From: CAZTHL01 sp964613585
GTDB taxonomy: Bacteria; Pseudomonadota; Alphaproteobacteria; DSM-16000; Inquilinaceae
Length of the DNA: 37,453 nt
Assembly (NCBI GenBank): GCA_964613585.1
Contig: CAZTHL010000036.1
Location: 1-37,453 of the forward strand
Direction of reading: 5' to 3'
Below the pieces are notes generated by a model, which worked only from the letters and a program-made list of their open reading frames with translations, did no database searches and was not told the DNA's origin. Shown one piece after another: positions 9,741 through 17,721 of this stretch. Made by a program: the position numbers and the translations under genes. How positions within the stretch are numbered: the stretch's first letter is position 1; every line of letters starts with the position of its first letter.

Positions 9741-10522
9741 GGGCGGGGCCGGGGGCCGCGCGGCCGACCGTTCCTCTCGGCTGGCGCCTGATCGAGCGTG
9801 ACGCCGTCGCCAGCACCAACGACGAGGCGGCTCTCCTTCTGGCTCAAGGGCAAGGGGGCCCGGGCACCATCGTCTGGGCCCGATCGCAGCGGGCCGGCAG
9901 GGGCCGGCACGGACGGTCCTGGCAATCGCTGGAGGGGAACCTCTACTGCTCGGCGATCTTGAGCTGCGCGGCCGCTCCTCCCAGGGCGGGCGAACTGACC
10001 TTTGTCGTGGCCCTGGCGCTGGTCGAGGCCATCGAGGCGCTGGCACCCGACCTGCGGCCGCGCCTCAAATGGCCGAACGATGTGATGATCGGCGGCGCGA
10101 AGGTCTCCGGCATCCTGCTGGAAAGCGCGCCGCTCACCGGACACGCCGCGCCCCTGGTCATCGCCGGGGTCGGCGTGAATGTCGCCGCCTTCCCTGAAGG
10201 CCTTCCTTATCCGACAGGGTCCCTGCACGCCGCCGGAGCCACGGACATCACCCCCGCAGGCCTGCTCACCGCCTACGCCGCGGCGCTTCGCTCGTGGCAC
10301 GGGACGTGGTGCGCCAGCGGCTTCGATATTGTGCGCGCGTCCTGGCTGGCGCGCGGCCCGGAGCCGGGGCAACGTCTCACCGTCAGGCGTGCGATGGAGA
10401 CCGTCGAGGGCTTCTTCGTCACCCTGGGAAAGGACGGTGCCTTGTGCATCGACGACCCGAACGGACAAGGTCACCAGATAACGGCCGGCGATGTGATCCC
10501 TGCCGTGCAGGAGAACGGCTAG
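9737..10522 (+). CDS. birA: Biotin--[acetyl-CoA-carboxylase] ligase
   Basis: This enzyme activates biotin with ATP and attaches it to the biotin carboxyl carrier lysine of carboxylases in the cytoplasm. The protein has 261 residues. The biotinyl-AMP loop GRGRHGRSW is at residues 54-62, KWPNDV at 111-116, and KVSGILLE around 122-129. A C-terminal SH3-like domain follows. There is no N-terminal helix-turn-helix, so this is the monofunctional ligase rather than the BirA repressor type. The ATG overlaps the nuoN stop by 4 bases, and coaX follows with no gap. Location directly after nuoN is a common alphaproteobacterial arrangement. Confidence 0.94.
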   Translation: MRAGPGAARPTVPLGWRLIERDAVASTNDEAALLLAQGQGGPGTIVWARSQRAGRGRHGRSWQSLEGNLYCSAILSCAAAPPRAGELTFVVALALVEAIEALAPDLRPRLKWPNDVMIGGAKVSGILLESAPLTGHAAPLVIAGVGVNVAAFPEGLPYPTGSLHAAGATDITPAGLLTAYAAALRSWHGTWCASGFDIVRASWLARGPEPGQRLTVRRAMETVEGFFVTLGKDGALCIDDPNGQGHQITAGDVIPAVQENG

Positions 10523-11293
10523 ATGCTGCTGGCCATCGACGCCGGCAACACGAACGTGGTCTTTGGCGCCTACCGTGATGGCACATGGCTCGGGCTCTGG
10601 CGCATCTCGACCGACAGCCGCCGCACCGCGGACGAGTACGCGGCATGGCTTGATGCCATGTTGCGGCTGTCGGGGCTGTCGTTCGCAGAGATCAAGGCCG
10701 TGGTCATCGCCAGCGTGGTCCCCGCCGCGTCGGTCAGCCTGGGCCGCCTTTGCGACGTCCATATCCAGCGCGCTCCCCTCGTGGTCTCGACCCGGCTCGA
10801 TCTCGGGATCGAGGCTCGGCTGGAACGCCCCGCGGAGGTCGGCGCTGACCGGCTGGTCAACGCGCTCGGCGCGCGGGCGGCTTACCCGCCACCGTTGATA
10901 ATCATCGACATGGGCACCGCGACCACCTTCGACGTGGTGGACGCCGAAGGGCATTTCGCCGGCGGCGTCATCGCCCCGGGGCCGAACTCCTCGCTGGAGG
11001 CGCTGCACCATGTCGCGGCGGCGCTGCCGAAGGTGGACATCGTCCAGCCGGAGCGGGTCATCGGCAGGAACACCGTCGCGGCCATGACCTCCGGCATCTT
11101 CTGGGGCTATGTCGGCCTGATCGAAGGGATGGTCGACCGCATCAAGACCGAGTTCGGCCATCCCATGACGGTCATCGGCACCGGGGGCCAGGTGTCGCTG
11201 TTTCGGGACGCCAGCACCGTCATCGACCATTTTGATGACCTGTTGACCATGCGCGGCCTCCTGGCCGTGTTTGAACGCCATCACTTGGCTTGA
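10523..11293 (+). CDS. coaX: Type III pantothenate kinase
   Basis: This enzyme phosphorylates pantothenate, the first step of coenzyme A synthesis. It is the CoaX (type III, ASKHA-fold) enzyme rather than CoaA. The protein has 256 residues. The phosphate-binding motif DAGNTN is at residues 6-11, the pantothenate-site motif GADR at 107-110, and DMGTATTFD at 129-137, followed by GGVIAPG. The ATG directly abuts the birA stop. Type III kinases are typically insensitive to CoA feedback and need a monovalent cation; this is family knowledge and not visible here. Confidence 0.95.
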   Translation: MLLAIDAGNTNVVFGAYRDGTWLGLWRISTDSRRTADEYAAWLDAMLRLSGLSFAEIKAVVIASVVPAASVSLGRLCDVHIQRAPLVVSTRLDLGIEARLERPAEVGADRLVNALGARAAYPPPLIIIDMGTATTFDVVDAEGHFAGGVIAPGPNSSLEALHHVAAALPKVDIVQPERVIGRNTVAAMTSGIFWGYVGLIEGMVDRIKTEFGHPMTVIGTGGQVSLFRDASTVIDHFDDLLTMRGLLAVFERHHLA

Positions 11294-11307
11294 TCTTGGG
11301 AGCCGCA

Positions 11308-12972
11308 ATGCCCAAATCCGATGGGCTCGTTTTCGTGCCGCTGGGCGGCTCCGACGAAATCGGGATGAACCTGTATCTCTACGGCCTCGACGGAAAATGG
11401 CTGATGCTCGATTGCGGCATCGGCTTCGGCGACGAGACCACCCCGGGCATTGAAATCTTGATGCCCGATCCCGGGTTTATCGAGGATCGGCGCGACGATC
11501 TTTTGGGCATTGTTCTCACCCATGGCCACGAGGATCACCTGGGGGCGATCCAGTACCTCTGGTCCCGCTTCGAATGCCCGGTCTTCGCCACGCCCTTCAC
11601 AGCCGCGCTGTTGCGCTTCAAGCTGCGTGACGTCGAGACCGGGGTCGGTGTCGAGATCGTGGAGGTGCCGCTCTCCGGCACGGTCTCGCTTGGACCCTTC
11701 GAGGTGCGCTATATCGGCGTGACCCATTCGATCCCGGAATCCAACGCGGTCGTGCTGCGCACCCGTTACGGCACCGTGGTCCACACTGGGGACTGGAAGC
11801 TGGACGCGGCGCCACTGGTCGGGGAGTTGACCCAGGTGAGCGCGCTGCGCGAGGCCGGGCAGGCCGGGGTCCTTGCGGCGGTCTCGGACAGCACCAACGC
11901 GCTCGAGCATGGCCATTCCCGGTCCGAGGCGGAGGTGAGGCAAACCCTGATCGAGCTTATCGCCCGGGAGCCCAACCGGGTGGCGGTGACCGGCTTCGCC
12001 ACGAACCTGGCTCGGATTCAGACCATCGCCCACGCTGCCCATGCCAACGGACGGCATTGCGCCCTGATCGGCCGGTCGCTTTGGCGCATCCACGCGGTTG
12101 CTGCCGAGACCGGCTATCTCGACGTCGCAGAGCCGTTCGTCAGCGAGCAGGATGCCGGCTACCTGCCCCGCGACAAGGTGGTGCTGGTCTGCACCGGCAG
12201 CCAGGGCGAGCCACGGGCGGCTCTCACACGGATTGCCCGCGACGATCATCCGAACATCGTACTCGAGCCCGGAGACACGGTTATCTTCTCGGCCCGGGAG
12301 ATCCCGGGCAACGAGAAGGCGATTGCCCGCACGCAGAACGCGCTGGTGCGCCGTGGCATCCGGGTGATCACGCCGCATGACGAGACGCTGCTGGGACCGG
12401 TGCATGTGTCCGGACACCCTGCTCGCGAGGATCTGGCCGCGCTGTACCAGTGGCTTCGGCCGCAGATTGTGGTCCCGGTCCACGGCGACCCGCGCCGCCA
12501 GCACGCGCATGCCCGGTTCGCCCATGAGTGTCAGGTGCCCGAGACCATCGTCCCGGCGGACGGCATGATGATCCGGCTGGCTCCCGGTCCGGCGGAGGCG
12601 GTCGGCCAGGTACCCACCGGACGGCTGGCGCTCGACGGCAGCCGCCTCGTGCGCCTGGACACGAATGCCCTACGCCAGCGGCACCGACTTGTGCACAATG
12701 GCGCCGTGATGGTTAGCTTGATCGTCGACGGCGATGGATGGCCTTTGGCCGACCCTCAGGTCGGGCTGATCGGTATCGAGGATGCCGAGGACCGGGCGAT
12801 CTCAGAGGAGCTGATGGGTCAGGAGCTCCGGGCTGCCGTCGAGGATTTGCCGCGGCCGCGGCGGCGCGACGACGACAGCCTGCGAGAGGCGGTGCGCCAG
12901 ACACTGCGGCGATCGATACGGAGCCTGAGCGGCAAGAAGCCGATGATGGAGATTCATCTTGTACGGCTGTAA
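11308..12972 (+). CDS. rnj: Ribonuclease J
   Basis: This is a metallo-beta-lactamase/beta-CASP ribonuclease with 5'-3' exonuclease and endonuclease activity in mRNA turnover and rRNA maturation. The protein has 554 residues. The metal-binding motif THGHEDH is at residues 71-77, with H140 and D162 in the later metal-ligand motifs. The beta-CASP region ends with SGHPARED and PVHGDPRR, which are typical of RNase J. A C-terminal beta/alpha domain follows. I chose the ATG at 11308, preceded by a GGGAG site; an upstream TTG at 11290 would overlap coaX. RNase J is common in alphaproteobacteria, where it coexists with RNase E. Confidence 0.95.
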   Translation: MPKSDGLVFVPLGGSDEIGMNLYLYGLDGKWLMLDCGIGFGDETTPGIEILMPDPGFIEDRRDDLLGIVLTHGHEDHLGAIQYLWSRFECPVFATPFTAALLRFKLRDVETGVGVEIVEVPLSGTVSLGPFEVRYIGVTHSIPESNAVVLRTRYGTVVHTGDWKLDAAPLVGELTQVSALREAGQAGVLAAVSDSTNALEHGHSRSEAEVRQTLIELIAREPNRVAVTGFATNLARIQTIAHAAHANGRHCALIGRSLWRIHAVAAETGYLDVAEPFVSEQDAGYLPRDKVVLVCTGSQGEPRAALTRIARDDHPNIVLEPGDTVIFSAREIPGNEKAIARTQNALVRRGIRVITPHDETLLGPVHVSGHPAREDLAALYQWLRPQIVVPVHGDPRRQHAHARFAHECQVPETIVPADGMMIRLAPGPAEAVGQVPTGRLALDGSRLVRLDTNALRQRHRLVHNGAVMVSLIVDGDGWPLADPQVGLIGIEDAEDRAISEELMGQELRAAVEDLPRPRRRDDDSLREAVRQTLRRSIRSLSGKKPMMEIHLVRL

Positions 12973-12993
12973 GCAGAACAGGGAGTGATACCA

Positions 12994-13410
12994 ATGATCG
13001 GGAAGCTGAATCACGTGGCCATCGCCGTGCCGGATCTGCGTGCGGCCATGGCCCTCTATCGCGACACCCTCGGCGCCGATGTCTCGGAGCCCGAGGATCA
13101 GCCCGACCACGGGGTGACCACGGTGTTCATCCAGCTGCCGAACACAAAGGTCGAGCTGCTTTATCCCTTGGGGGACAAGTCGCCGATCGCCGGCTTTCTT
13201 GAGAAGAACCCGGCAGGTGGCATCCACCACATCTGCTACGAGGTGGAAGACATCCTTTCGGCGCGGGACCGGCTGAAGGCACAGGGCATGCGGGTGCTGG
13301 GCGACGGCAATCCTAAGCTCGGCGCGCACCACAACCCGGTCCTGTTCCTCCATCCCAAAGACTTCAACGGCACCCTGGTTGAGCTGGAGCAGGTGCCCAA
13401 GGCTGCCTAG
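12994..13410 (+). CDS. mce: Methylmalonyl-CoA epimerase
   Basis: This enzyme interconverts the (2R) and (2S) forms of methylmalonyl-CoA on the propionyl-CoA to succinyl-CoA route. The protein has 138 residues and the vicinal-oxygen-chelate (glyoxalase-like) fold. Visible metal ligands are H7 (NHVAIAVPDL), one of H78/H79 in GIHHICYEV, and E130 in GTLVELEQV. The ATG at 12994 sits 8 bases after a GGGAG ribosome-binding site. A GTG at 12985 overlaps that site and is unlikely. Position after rnj is the standard alphaproteobacterial order. Confidence 0.93.
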   Translation: MIGKLNHVAIAVPDLRAAMALYRDTLGADVSEPEDQPDHGVTTVFIQLPNTKVELLYPLGDKSPIAGFLEKNPAGGIHHICYEVEDILSARDRLKAQGMRVLGDGNPKLGAHHNPVLFLHPKDFNGTLVELEQVPKAA

Positions 13411-13634
13411 TCATTGCAGCAGGCTCCTCTCCGTCCCCCGGCCGGAGCTTGGAGAACTTCTCTGGGCCTATCCCGCTCTATCCTTGTCTTGCCGGCTCAC
13501 CGGTCGTCTGGCGCCCGCGCCGACGGCGGCCGGAGAGCCGGCCCTTCCCGGCATCGAGGCCGTCATGCCATGGCTGGGCAAGGCATCCGGCTACCCTCGC
13601 GACCTCCTCTCGATCGCCTGATATTCGAGCCCCC

Positions 13635-13883
13635 ATGGGTCTTGTCAGCGGCATCATCGTCTTCCTGATTACCTGGTGGGTTGTGCTGTTCGCCGTGCTG
13701 CCTTGGGGCAACAGGCCGCCTGACGAGGTGACCGAGGGTCACGCGCCCAGCGCGCCGGCCAAGCCTCGTCTCCTGCTGAAGTTCGCTGTGACCACCGCCA
13801 TCACCGGATTGATCTGGCTGGCGCTGTTTGGTCTGGCGGAGTCCGGCCTCATTTCGTTCCGAGAATGGGCTCGGACCCTTTAG
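13635..13883 (+). CDS. DUF1467 family small membrane protein
   Basis: This is an 82-residue protein with two hydrophobic helices, roughly residues 4-24 and 53-74. They are separated by a hydrophilic loop that begins with the conserved pattern AVLPWGNRPPDE. This pattern and the position after mce match the DUF1467 family of alphaproteobacteria, whose function is unknown. The frame is open upstream to 13449, but the conserved part begins at the ATG at 13635 (MGLVSGIIVFLITWW). In many relatives the next gene is proS. Here it is a DNA glycosylase whose start overlaps this gene by 19 bases. Confidence 0.85.
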   Translation: MGLVSGIIVFLITWWVVLFAVLPWGNRPPDEVTEGHAPSAPAKPRLLLKFAVTTAITGLIWLALFGLAESGLISFREWARTL

Positions 13884-14464
13884 CGGCGGCCGGCCCTCCC
13901 GGAGACAGGCAAAGCTACTGCCGGATCTCGGTCAGCCACCCGTTGCACCGGGCCTACCACGACTCCGAGTACGGCTTTCCTGCTGTCGACGAGGCGGTGC
14001 TGTTCGAGCGCTTGGCGCTCGAGATACAGCAGGCCGGCCTGTCCTGGTTGACCGTGCTGAAGAAGCGAGAGGCGCTGCGTCGCGCCTTCGACGGCTTTCA
14101 GGTGGAAGCGGTGGCACGGTACGGACCGGATGAGCATGCCCGCCTTATGGCGAACGACGAGATCATCCGAAACCGGCGCAAGATCCAGGCGATCGTGGCC
14201 AACGCCCGTCAGCTTCTGCTGTTGCGCGAGCGCGACGGTGGTTTCGCTGCATGGCTCGACGCTCAGCACCCACTGCCGCTTGATGCCTGGGTCCGGCGCT
14301 TCCGCGCCAATTTTCGCTTCGTTGGTCCGGAAATCGTGCGGGAGTTCCTGGTGAGCCTCGGCTATCTGCCGGGCGCGCATGAGGCCGACTGTCCGGTTTA
14401 TGCGCACATCGCATTACTAAACCCTCCTTGGCGTCGGACAGCCGCGGTCCAACCGGAACCGTGA
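13865..14464 (+). CDS. tag: DNA-3-methyladenine glycosylase I
   Basis: This enzyme removes 3-methyladenine from alkylated DNA, starting base-excision repair. The protein has 199 residues. Compared with E. coli Tag it keeps the HRAYHDSEYGFP segment, the catalytic-site LEIQQAGLSWLTVLKKRE segment, IIRNRRKIQAIVANAR and FRFVG. The zinc site is preserved: a Cys (SYCRIS), a His in the HRAYHD region, and the C-terminal His-x3-Cys (AHEADC). The usual N-terminal RCxW motif is YCRI here, so the Trp is replaced, and the stretch between helices near residues 130-145 is shorter than in E. coli. The start overlaps DUF1467 by 19 bases; a later start would lose the Cys ligand. Confidence 0.88.
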   Translation: MGSDPLAAAGPPGDRQSYCRISVSHPLHRAYHDSEYGFPAVDEAVLFERLALEIQQAGLSWLTVLKKREALRRAFDGFQVEAVARYGPDEHARLMANDEIIRNRRKIQAIVANARQLLLLRERDGGFAAWLDAQHPLPLDAWVRRFRANFRFVGPEIVREFLVSLGYLPGAHEADCPVYAHIALLNPPWRRTAAVQPEP

Positions 14465-14538
14465 TCAGCAATTAGGCACCTCTTTGTTCGCTTCGCCATC
14501 AGTCGATCGCAAACTGTGCAAAAAGGCTGATTATAAGC

Positions 14539-14572
14539 AAAAAAAAGGGCAAGCCGCGGTTTTCGGCTTGCC
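14539..14572 (-). terminator. Intrinsic terminator, minus strand
   Basis: A perfect 9-bp stem pairs GGCAAGCCG (14548-14556) with CGGCTTGCC (14564-14572) across a 7-base loop. On the plus strand the stem is preceded by eight A residues (14539-14546), so read on the minus strand it is followed by a U-run. It probably ends the transcript of the minus-strand permease gene that stops at 14847, leaving a 3' tail of about 270 bases. Confidence 0.8.
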
Positions 14573-14607
14573 AACGAGGCCGGGTCGTTTCACCCTATTA
14601 TCAGATC

Positions 14608-14692
14608 AGGGGGCAATGCCCTTTGATTGACGCCTGGTGGCGATTCCTCCCTAAACTTGAGCCGCGTCGCGCTTGCGTGGCGCGGCTTTTTT
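14608..14692 (+). ncRNA. Candidate small RNA with exposed anti-Shine-Dalgarno sequence
   Basis: In order, the plus strand shows a GGGC-AAT-GCCC hairpin (14611-14621), a CGCC-TGGT-GGCG hairpin (14631-14642), an apparently unpaired CCTCCC (14646-14651), and a strong terminator hairpin with a T-run (14660-14692). A -10-like TATTAT lies at 14596-14601, but I see no good -35 at normal spacing. The layout resembles alphaproteobacterial trans-acting small RNAs that use a C/U-rich single-stranded loop to pair with ribosome-binding sites. The alternative is that this is only the 3' untranslated tail of tag. Confidence 0.35.
14660..14692 (+). terminator. Intrinsic terminator, plus strand
   Basis: The arms AGCCGCG (14660-14666) and CGCGGCT (14681-14687) pair perfectly. 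About five more pairs, including wobbles, extend the stem to a CTTG loop. A run of six T (14687-14692) follows. It ends either the long nuo-to-tag transcript or a short RNA starting near 14608. Confidence 0.85.
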
Positions 14693-14846
14693 GTGTGAAC
14701 CCTGATCGTCGCCGAAAATACCTATCTGCAACCGCCGAGTCACGCCTTTTGTCGGGCAAAGCGCGCAAGGCCAAGAGACTTCGTTCGTTGCGCTGCAGCA
14801 AACAATCGGGATTTTGGAGCCCGACTCTTGCGCCAGTACCCACGGT

Positions 14847-16139
14847 TCAGCCGAGATAGGCAAATTTAATGATGAACAATACGGCCAGGACGAGAATAGC
14901 CGGGCCGACTTCACGATAGCGGCCGGTCAGCAGCTTGATGCCGGCATAGGTGATGAACCCGAATGCGATGCCGTGGGCGATGGAATACGTAAGTGGCATG
15001 GATATCGCCGTGACCAGGGCCGGTGCGTATTCGGTTGTGTCCTCCCAATCGATCTCTGCGAGGCCCCGCGCCATCAGGCAGGCAACGAAGACGAGGGCCG
15101 GCGCCGTGGCGTAGCTCGGCACCGAGCTTGCCAAGGGCGCCAGGAACAGGCTGAGAAGGAACAGCACGGCGACCGTCAGGGCGGTCAGGCCGGTCTTGCC
15201 GCCAGCGCTGATGCCGGCCGCGCTCTCGATGTAGCTTGTCGTGGTAGAGGTGCCGACCATGGATCCGAAGACCGTGGCGCTGCTGTCCGCCAGGAGCGCT
15301 TGGCGCAGCCTCGGCAGACGACCCTCGGCGTCCAGCATGCCACCCCGGTGCGCGACGCCGACCAGGGTGCCCGCGGTGTCGAAGAAGTCGACAAACAGGA
15401 AGGCGAAGACGATGAAGAGCAGGCCCAGCTCGAAGGCACCGGCGAGGTCGAGCTGGAGCAGGGTCGGCAGCGGGCTCGGCGGCACGTCGGCGACCCCCTT
15501 GAACTCGCTGACCCCAAGCAGCATGCCCAGCGCGGCGATGCCGAGGATCGCGATGATCACCGCTCCCGGCACGCGGAGCGCAGCCAAGGCCGCCATGATC
15601 ACGAAGCCCAGGGTCGCCAGGATCGGCGCCGGTTGCGACAGATCGCCGATGGTGACCAGGGTCGCCGGGTGATCCTGGATCAGGCCGGCATTGGCAAGGC
15701 CGATGATGCCGAGGAAGAGTCCGATACCGGCGGAGATCGCGAGCTTCAGCGAGCGCGGGATGGCATTTATGATGGCCTCCCGAAGCGGTGACAGGCTGAG
15801 CGCAAGAAAGATCAGGCCCGAGATGAAGACGGCGCCGAGCGCCACCTGCCATGTATAGCCGCCGCCCAGCACGACGCTGTAGGTAAAGTAGGCGTTGAGG
15901 CCCATGCCGGGAGCCAGGGCGATCGGATAGTTGGCGGCAAAGGCCATGATCGCGGTACCGAAGGCCGCCGCCAGGCAGGTCGCCACGAACACGGCCCCGA
16001 AATCCATGCCTGTCTCGGACAGGATGTTCGGGTTGACAAAGATGATGTACGCCATGGTGAGGAAGGTCGTGAAGCCGGCGAGGATCTCGGTCCGCGCGCT
16101 GGTGCCCGACTCCGAAAGTTTGAAGGTGCTCTCAAGCAT
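14847..16139 (-). CDS. NCS2 family purine permease (AzgA/AdeP/GhxP-like)
   Basis: This inner-membrane transporter has 430 residues and about 12-14 hydrophobic segments. It belongs to the AzgA-like branch of the NCS2 family, whose characterised members take up adenine, guanine and hypoxanthine by proton symport. Family-typical stretches are TEILAGFTTFLTMAYIIFVNP near the start, NYPIALAPGMGLNAYF around residues 69-84, FVDFFDTAGTLVGVA mid-protein, and GTSTTTSYIESAAGIS. The exact base transported cannot be told from sequence alone. It is transcribed alone on the minus strand, divergent from the EamA exporter. I see no purine-riboswitch-like leader in the short upstream gap. Confidence 0.9.
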   Translation of the reverse strand: MLESTFKLSESGTSARTEILAGFTTFLTMAYIIFVNPNILSETGMDFGAVFVATCLAAAFGTAIMAFAANYPIALAPGMGLNAYFTYSVVLGGGYTWQVALGAVFISGLIFLALSLSPLREAIINAIPRSLKLAISAGIGLFLGIIGLANAGLIQDHPATLVTIGDLSQPAPILATLGFVIMAALAALRVPGAVIIAILGIAALGMLLGVSEFKGVADVPPSPLPTLLQLDLAGAFELGLLFIVFAFLFVDFFDTAGTLVGVAHRGGMLDAEGRLPRLRQALLADSSATVFGSMVGTSTTTSYIESAAGISAGGKTGLTALTVAVLFLLSLFLAPLASSVPSYATAPALVFVACLMARGLAEIDWEDTTEYAPALVTAISMPLTYSIAHGIAFGFITYAGIKLLTGRYREVGPAILVLAVLFIIKFAYLG

Positions 16140-16269
16140 GGTGCGTGGGTCCCGTGTTCCCCGGTAGTGCCTTCCCCAATACGCAAACCATGTACCACAC
16201 CACGGTCGGCAGGGTGGAACGCCGGCGGCCGCCGGCCGTCGCCCAACTCAACAGGCGGACACCAGCGTG

Positions 16270-17202
16270 ATGACCTGGCCGCGTTCCTCACAGCGCGGAT
16301 CGCAAGCCCATCTGCTGCGTCAATCCCTTCCGCACCTGCTGCTGATTTTGACCGTGCTCATGTGGTCCGGAAACTTCATTGCCGGCCGGGCCCTGCGCGA
16401 CGAAGTCGACCCCGTTACCCTGATCTTCTGGCGCTGGGTGATCGCGCTGCTGCTGCTGCTCCCCTTCGGCATGCCTTCGCTGGCTCGGTCCTGGCCCGCG
16501 ATCCGGGAGCATTGGAGGGTCCTGCTCGGCCTCGCCGTGACCGGCGTCGGTCTGTTCCATTACTGCGTCTATTCGGCCCTCAGGACGACACCGGCGCTGA
16601 ACTCGGTGCTGTTCCTGTCGATGACGCCTCTGGTGATCGTCCTCCTCAACCGGCTTCTGTTCGGCGAGCCGATCCGCTGGCCGCAGGCCGCCGGACTCGC
16701 CGTCTCTCTGGTTGGCGTGACGATCCTGATCACCGAGGGCGCGCCGGCCACACTGACGCATCTCCGGCTTGGCGCCGGCGACCTTTGGATGATGCTGGCC
16801 GTGCCGGTCTGGGCGCTCTATTCGGTCCTGCTGAGGCGCCGCCCGGCAGGTCTGCCGGGCCTCGGGCTGCTAATTCCAACCGTCGCCTTGGGGCTGCTCT
16901 GCGTGGCGCCGTTCTATGGCTTGGCTCTCAGCGGTGGGGCGGCCCTGCCCACGAGCCCGCCTGCTCTCTTGGGCATCGGCTATGTCGCCGTGTTCGCCTC
17001 GGTCGTCGCCTATCTGTGCTGGAATCGGGGGGTCGCCGAGATCGGTCCGAACCGGGCAGGGGCCTATCTCCACCTGATGCCCTTGTTCAGCGCCGGGCTG
17101 GGCATCGCGCTCCTGGGCGAGCGGGTCATGGCCTATCATCTGATCGGCGCGGGGCTGATCCTTGGAGGCGTGGTCCTGGCAAGCCAGCGGCGGGCAAGCT
17201 GA
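16270..17202 (+). CDS. DMT superfamily transporter (EamA domain)
   Basis: This inner-membrane protein has 310 residues and ten hydrophobic helices arranged as two EamA repeats. It is a member of the drug/metabolite transporter superfamily (RhaT/YdcZ/EamA type), many of which export amino acids or other metabolites. The first repeat starts at LMWSGNFIAGRAL and the second at LWMMLAVPVWALYSVLLRR. The EIGPNRAGAYLHLMPLFSAGLGIALLGE stretch near the end is typical. I chose the ATG at 16270; a GTG immediately before it at 16267 is possible. The substrate is unknown. Confidence 0.88.
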   Translation: MTWPRSSQRGSQAHLLRQSLPHLLLILTVLMWSGNFIAGRALRDEVDPVTLIFWRWVIALLLLLPFGMPSLARSWPAIREHWRVLLGLAVTGVGLFHYCVYSALRTTPALNSVLFLSMTPLVIVLLNRLLFGEPIRWPQAAGLAVSLVGVTILITEGAPATLTHLRLGAGDLWMMLAVPVWALYSVLLRRRPAGLPGLGLLIPTVALGLLCVAPFYGLALSGGAALPTSPPALLGIGYVAVFASVVAYLCWNRGVAEIGPNRAGAYLHLMPLFSAGLGIALLGERVMAYHLIGAGLILGGVVLASQRRAS

Positions 17203-17308
17203 GCGGGCAAGGCGGGACGAGAACGGAGCGCCGCGACGTGCCTCGGGCAAGCAGGATCGCTGCCGGCGTTAGGGATGTCTTGAGCCACCGTCTGCTAGGC
17301 TTTCAGCC

Positions 17309-17566
17309 ATGATGCTTGGACCTCAGCACCCCGGCCTAAGCCGCGCGCTCGCCGTCCTTGTCCTGGCGCTGCCGGCGGCCGCGGCCGGCTGCCAGAACGC
17401 TTCAAATCCGAACGCGCCCCGCGCGCTCGCGCAGGAACGCAGCGAGTACATCCCCGGGGTCTCCCCGATCTACTGCTACCGGACGCTGGCGGAAGCGGAC
17501 TGCTTTGCACAGGCGCAGCCGGGCCCGCCGAACAGGCTGATTGACGCCTACACCGACGAGCCCTGA
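17309..17566 (+). CDS. Small lipoprotein, function unknown
   Basis: This is an 85-residue protein with a signal peptide (residues 1-28) ending in the lipobox-like AAAAGC, so the Cys is likely lipid-modified. The mature part contains the pattern YCYRTLAEADCFAQAQPGPPNRL, with two Cys that could form a disulfide. Similar short Cys-containing lipoproteins occur in alphaproteobacteria, but I cannot assign a function. Two in-frame ATGs (17309 and 17312) are equally good starts. The gene stands alone between the transporter and the ThDP enzyme, in the same direction. Confidence 0.72.
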   Translation: MMLGPQHPGLSRALAVLVLALPAAAAGCQNASNPNAPRALAQERSEYIPGVSPIYCYRTLAEADCFAQAQPGPPNRLIDAYTDEP

Positions 17567-17721
17567 ACCGCACGCGGCAGTCGGGTCGTCCTGCTTCTCG
17601 CGGGACATCGCAGGACATGGCGAGGGTCGCGCCGGGCTCTGGCAATCGCGCCGGCGGCGCTTTAGGCTGAATCAAGTCGGCCTTTCTGCCGGCTCCACGA
17701 CCACGATCCTCCGAGCCAGCA

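Larger units (their letters stand above)
14465..14846 (+). other. Non-coding stretch between tag and the convergent permease
   Basis: This 382-base gap holds no convincing protein-coding gene. It is visibly richer in A and T than its surroundings. It contains a minus-strand intrinsic terminator (14539-14572), a run of small hairpins with an unpaired CCTCCC (about 14608-14652), and a plus-strand intrinsic terminator (14660-14692). These are listed separately. I see nothing recognisable between 14693 and 14846. Confidence 0.7.

Noticed and set aside
13411..13634. Possible small gene between mce and DUF1467
   Set aside because: Three overlapping open frames exist in 224 bases, but none has a ribosome-binding site or a plausible protein composition. 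I treat it as non-coding.
14814..15791. Plus-strand open frame opposite the NCS2 permease
   Set aside because: Its translation is low-complexity and Gln/Asp/Arg-rich, and it is the mirror of a conserved transporter gene.
16140..16269. Purine riboswitch upstream of the NCS2 permease
   Set aside because: The 130-base gap shows no three-way junction with the conserved loop sequences expected of a purine riboswitch.
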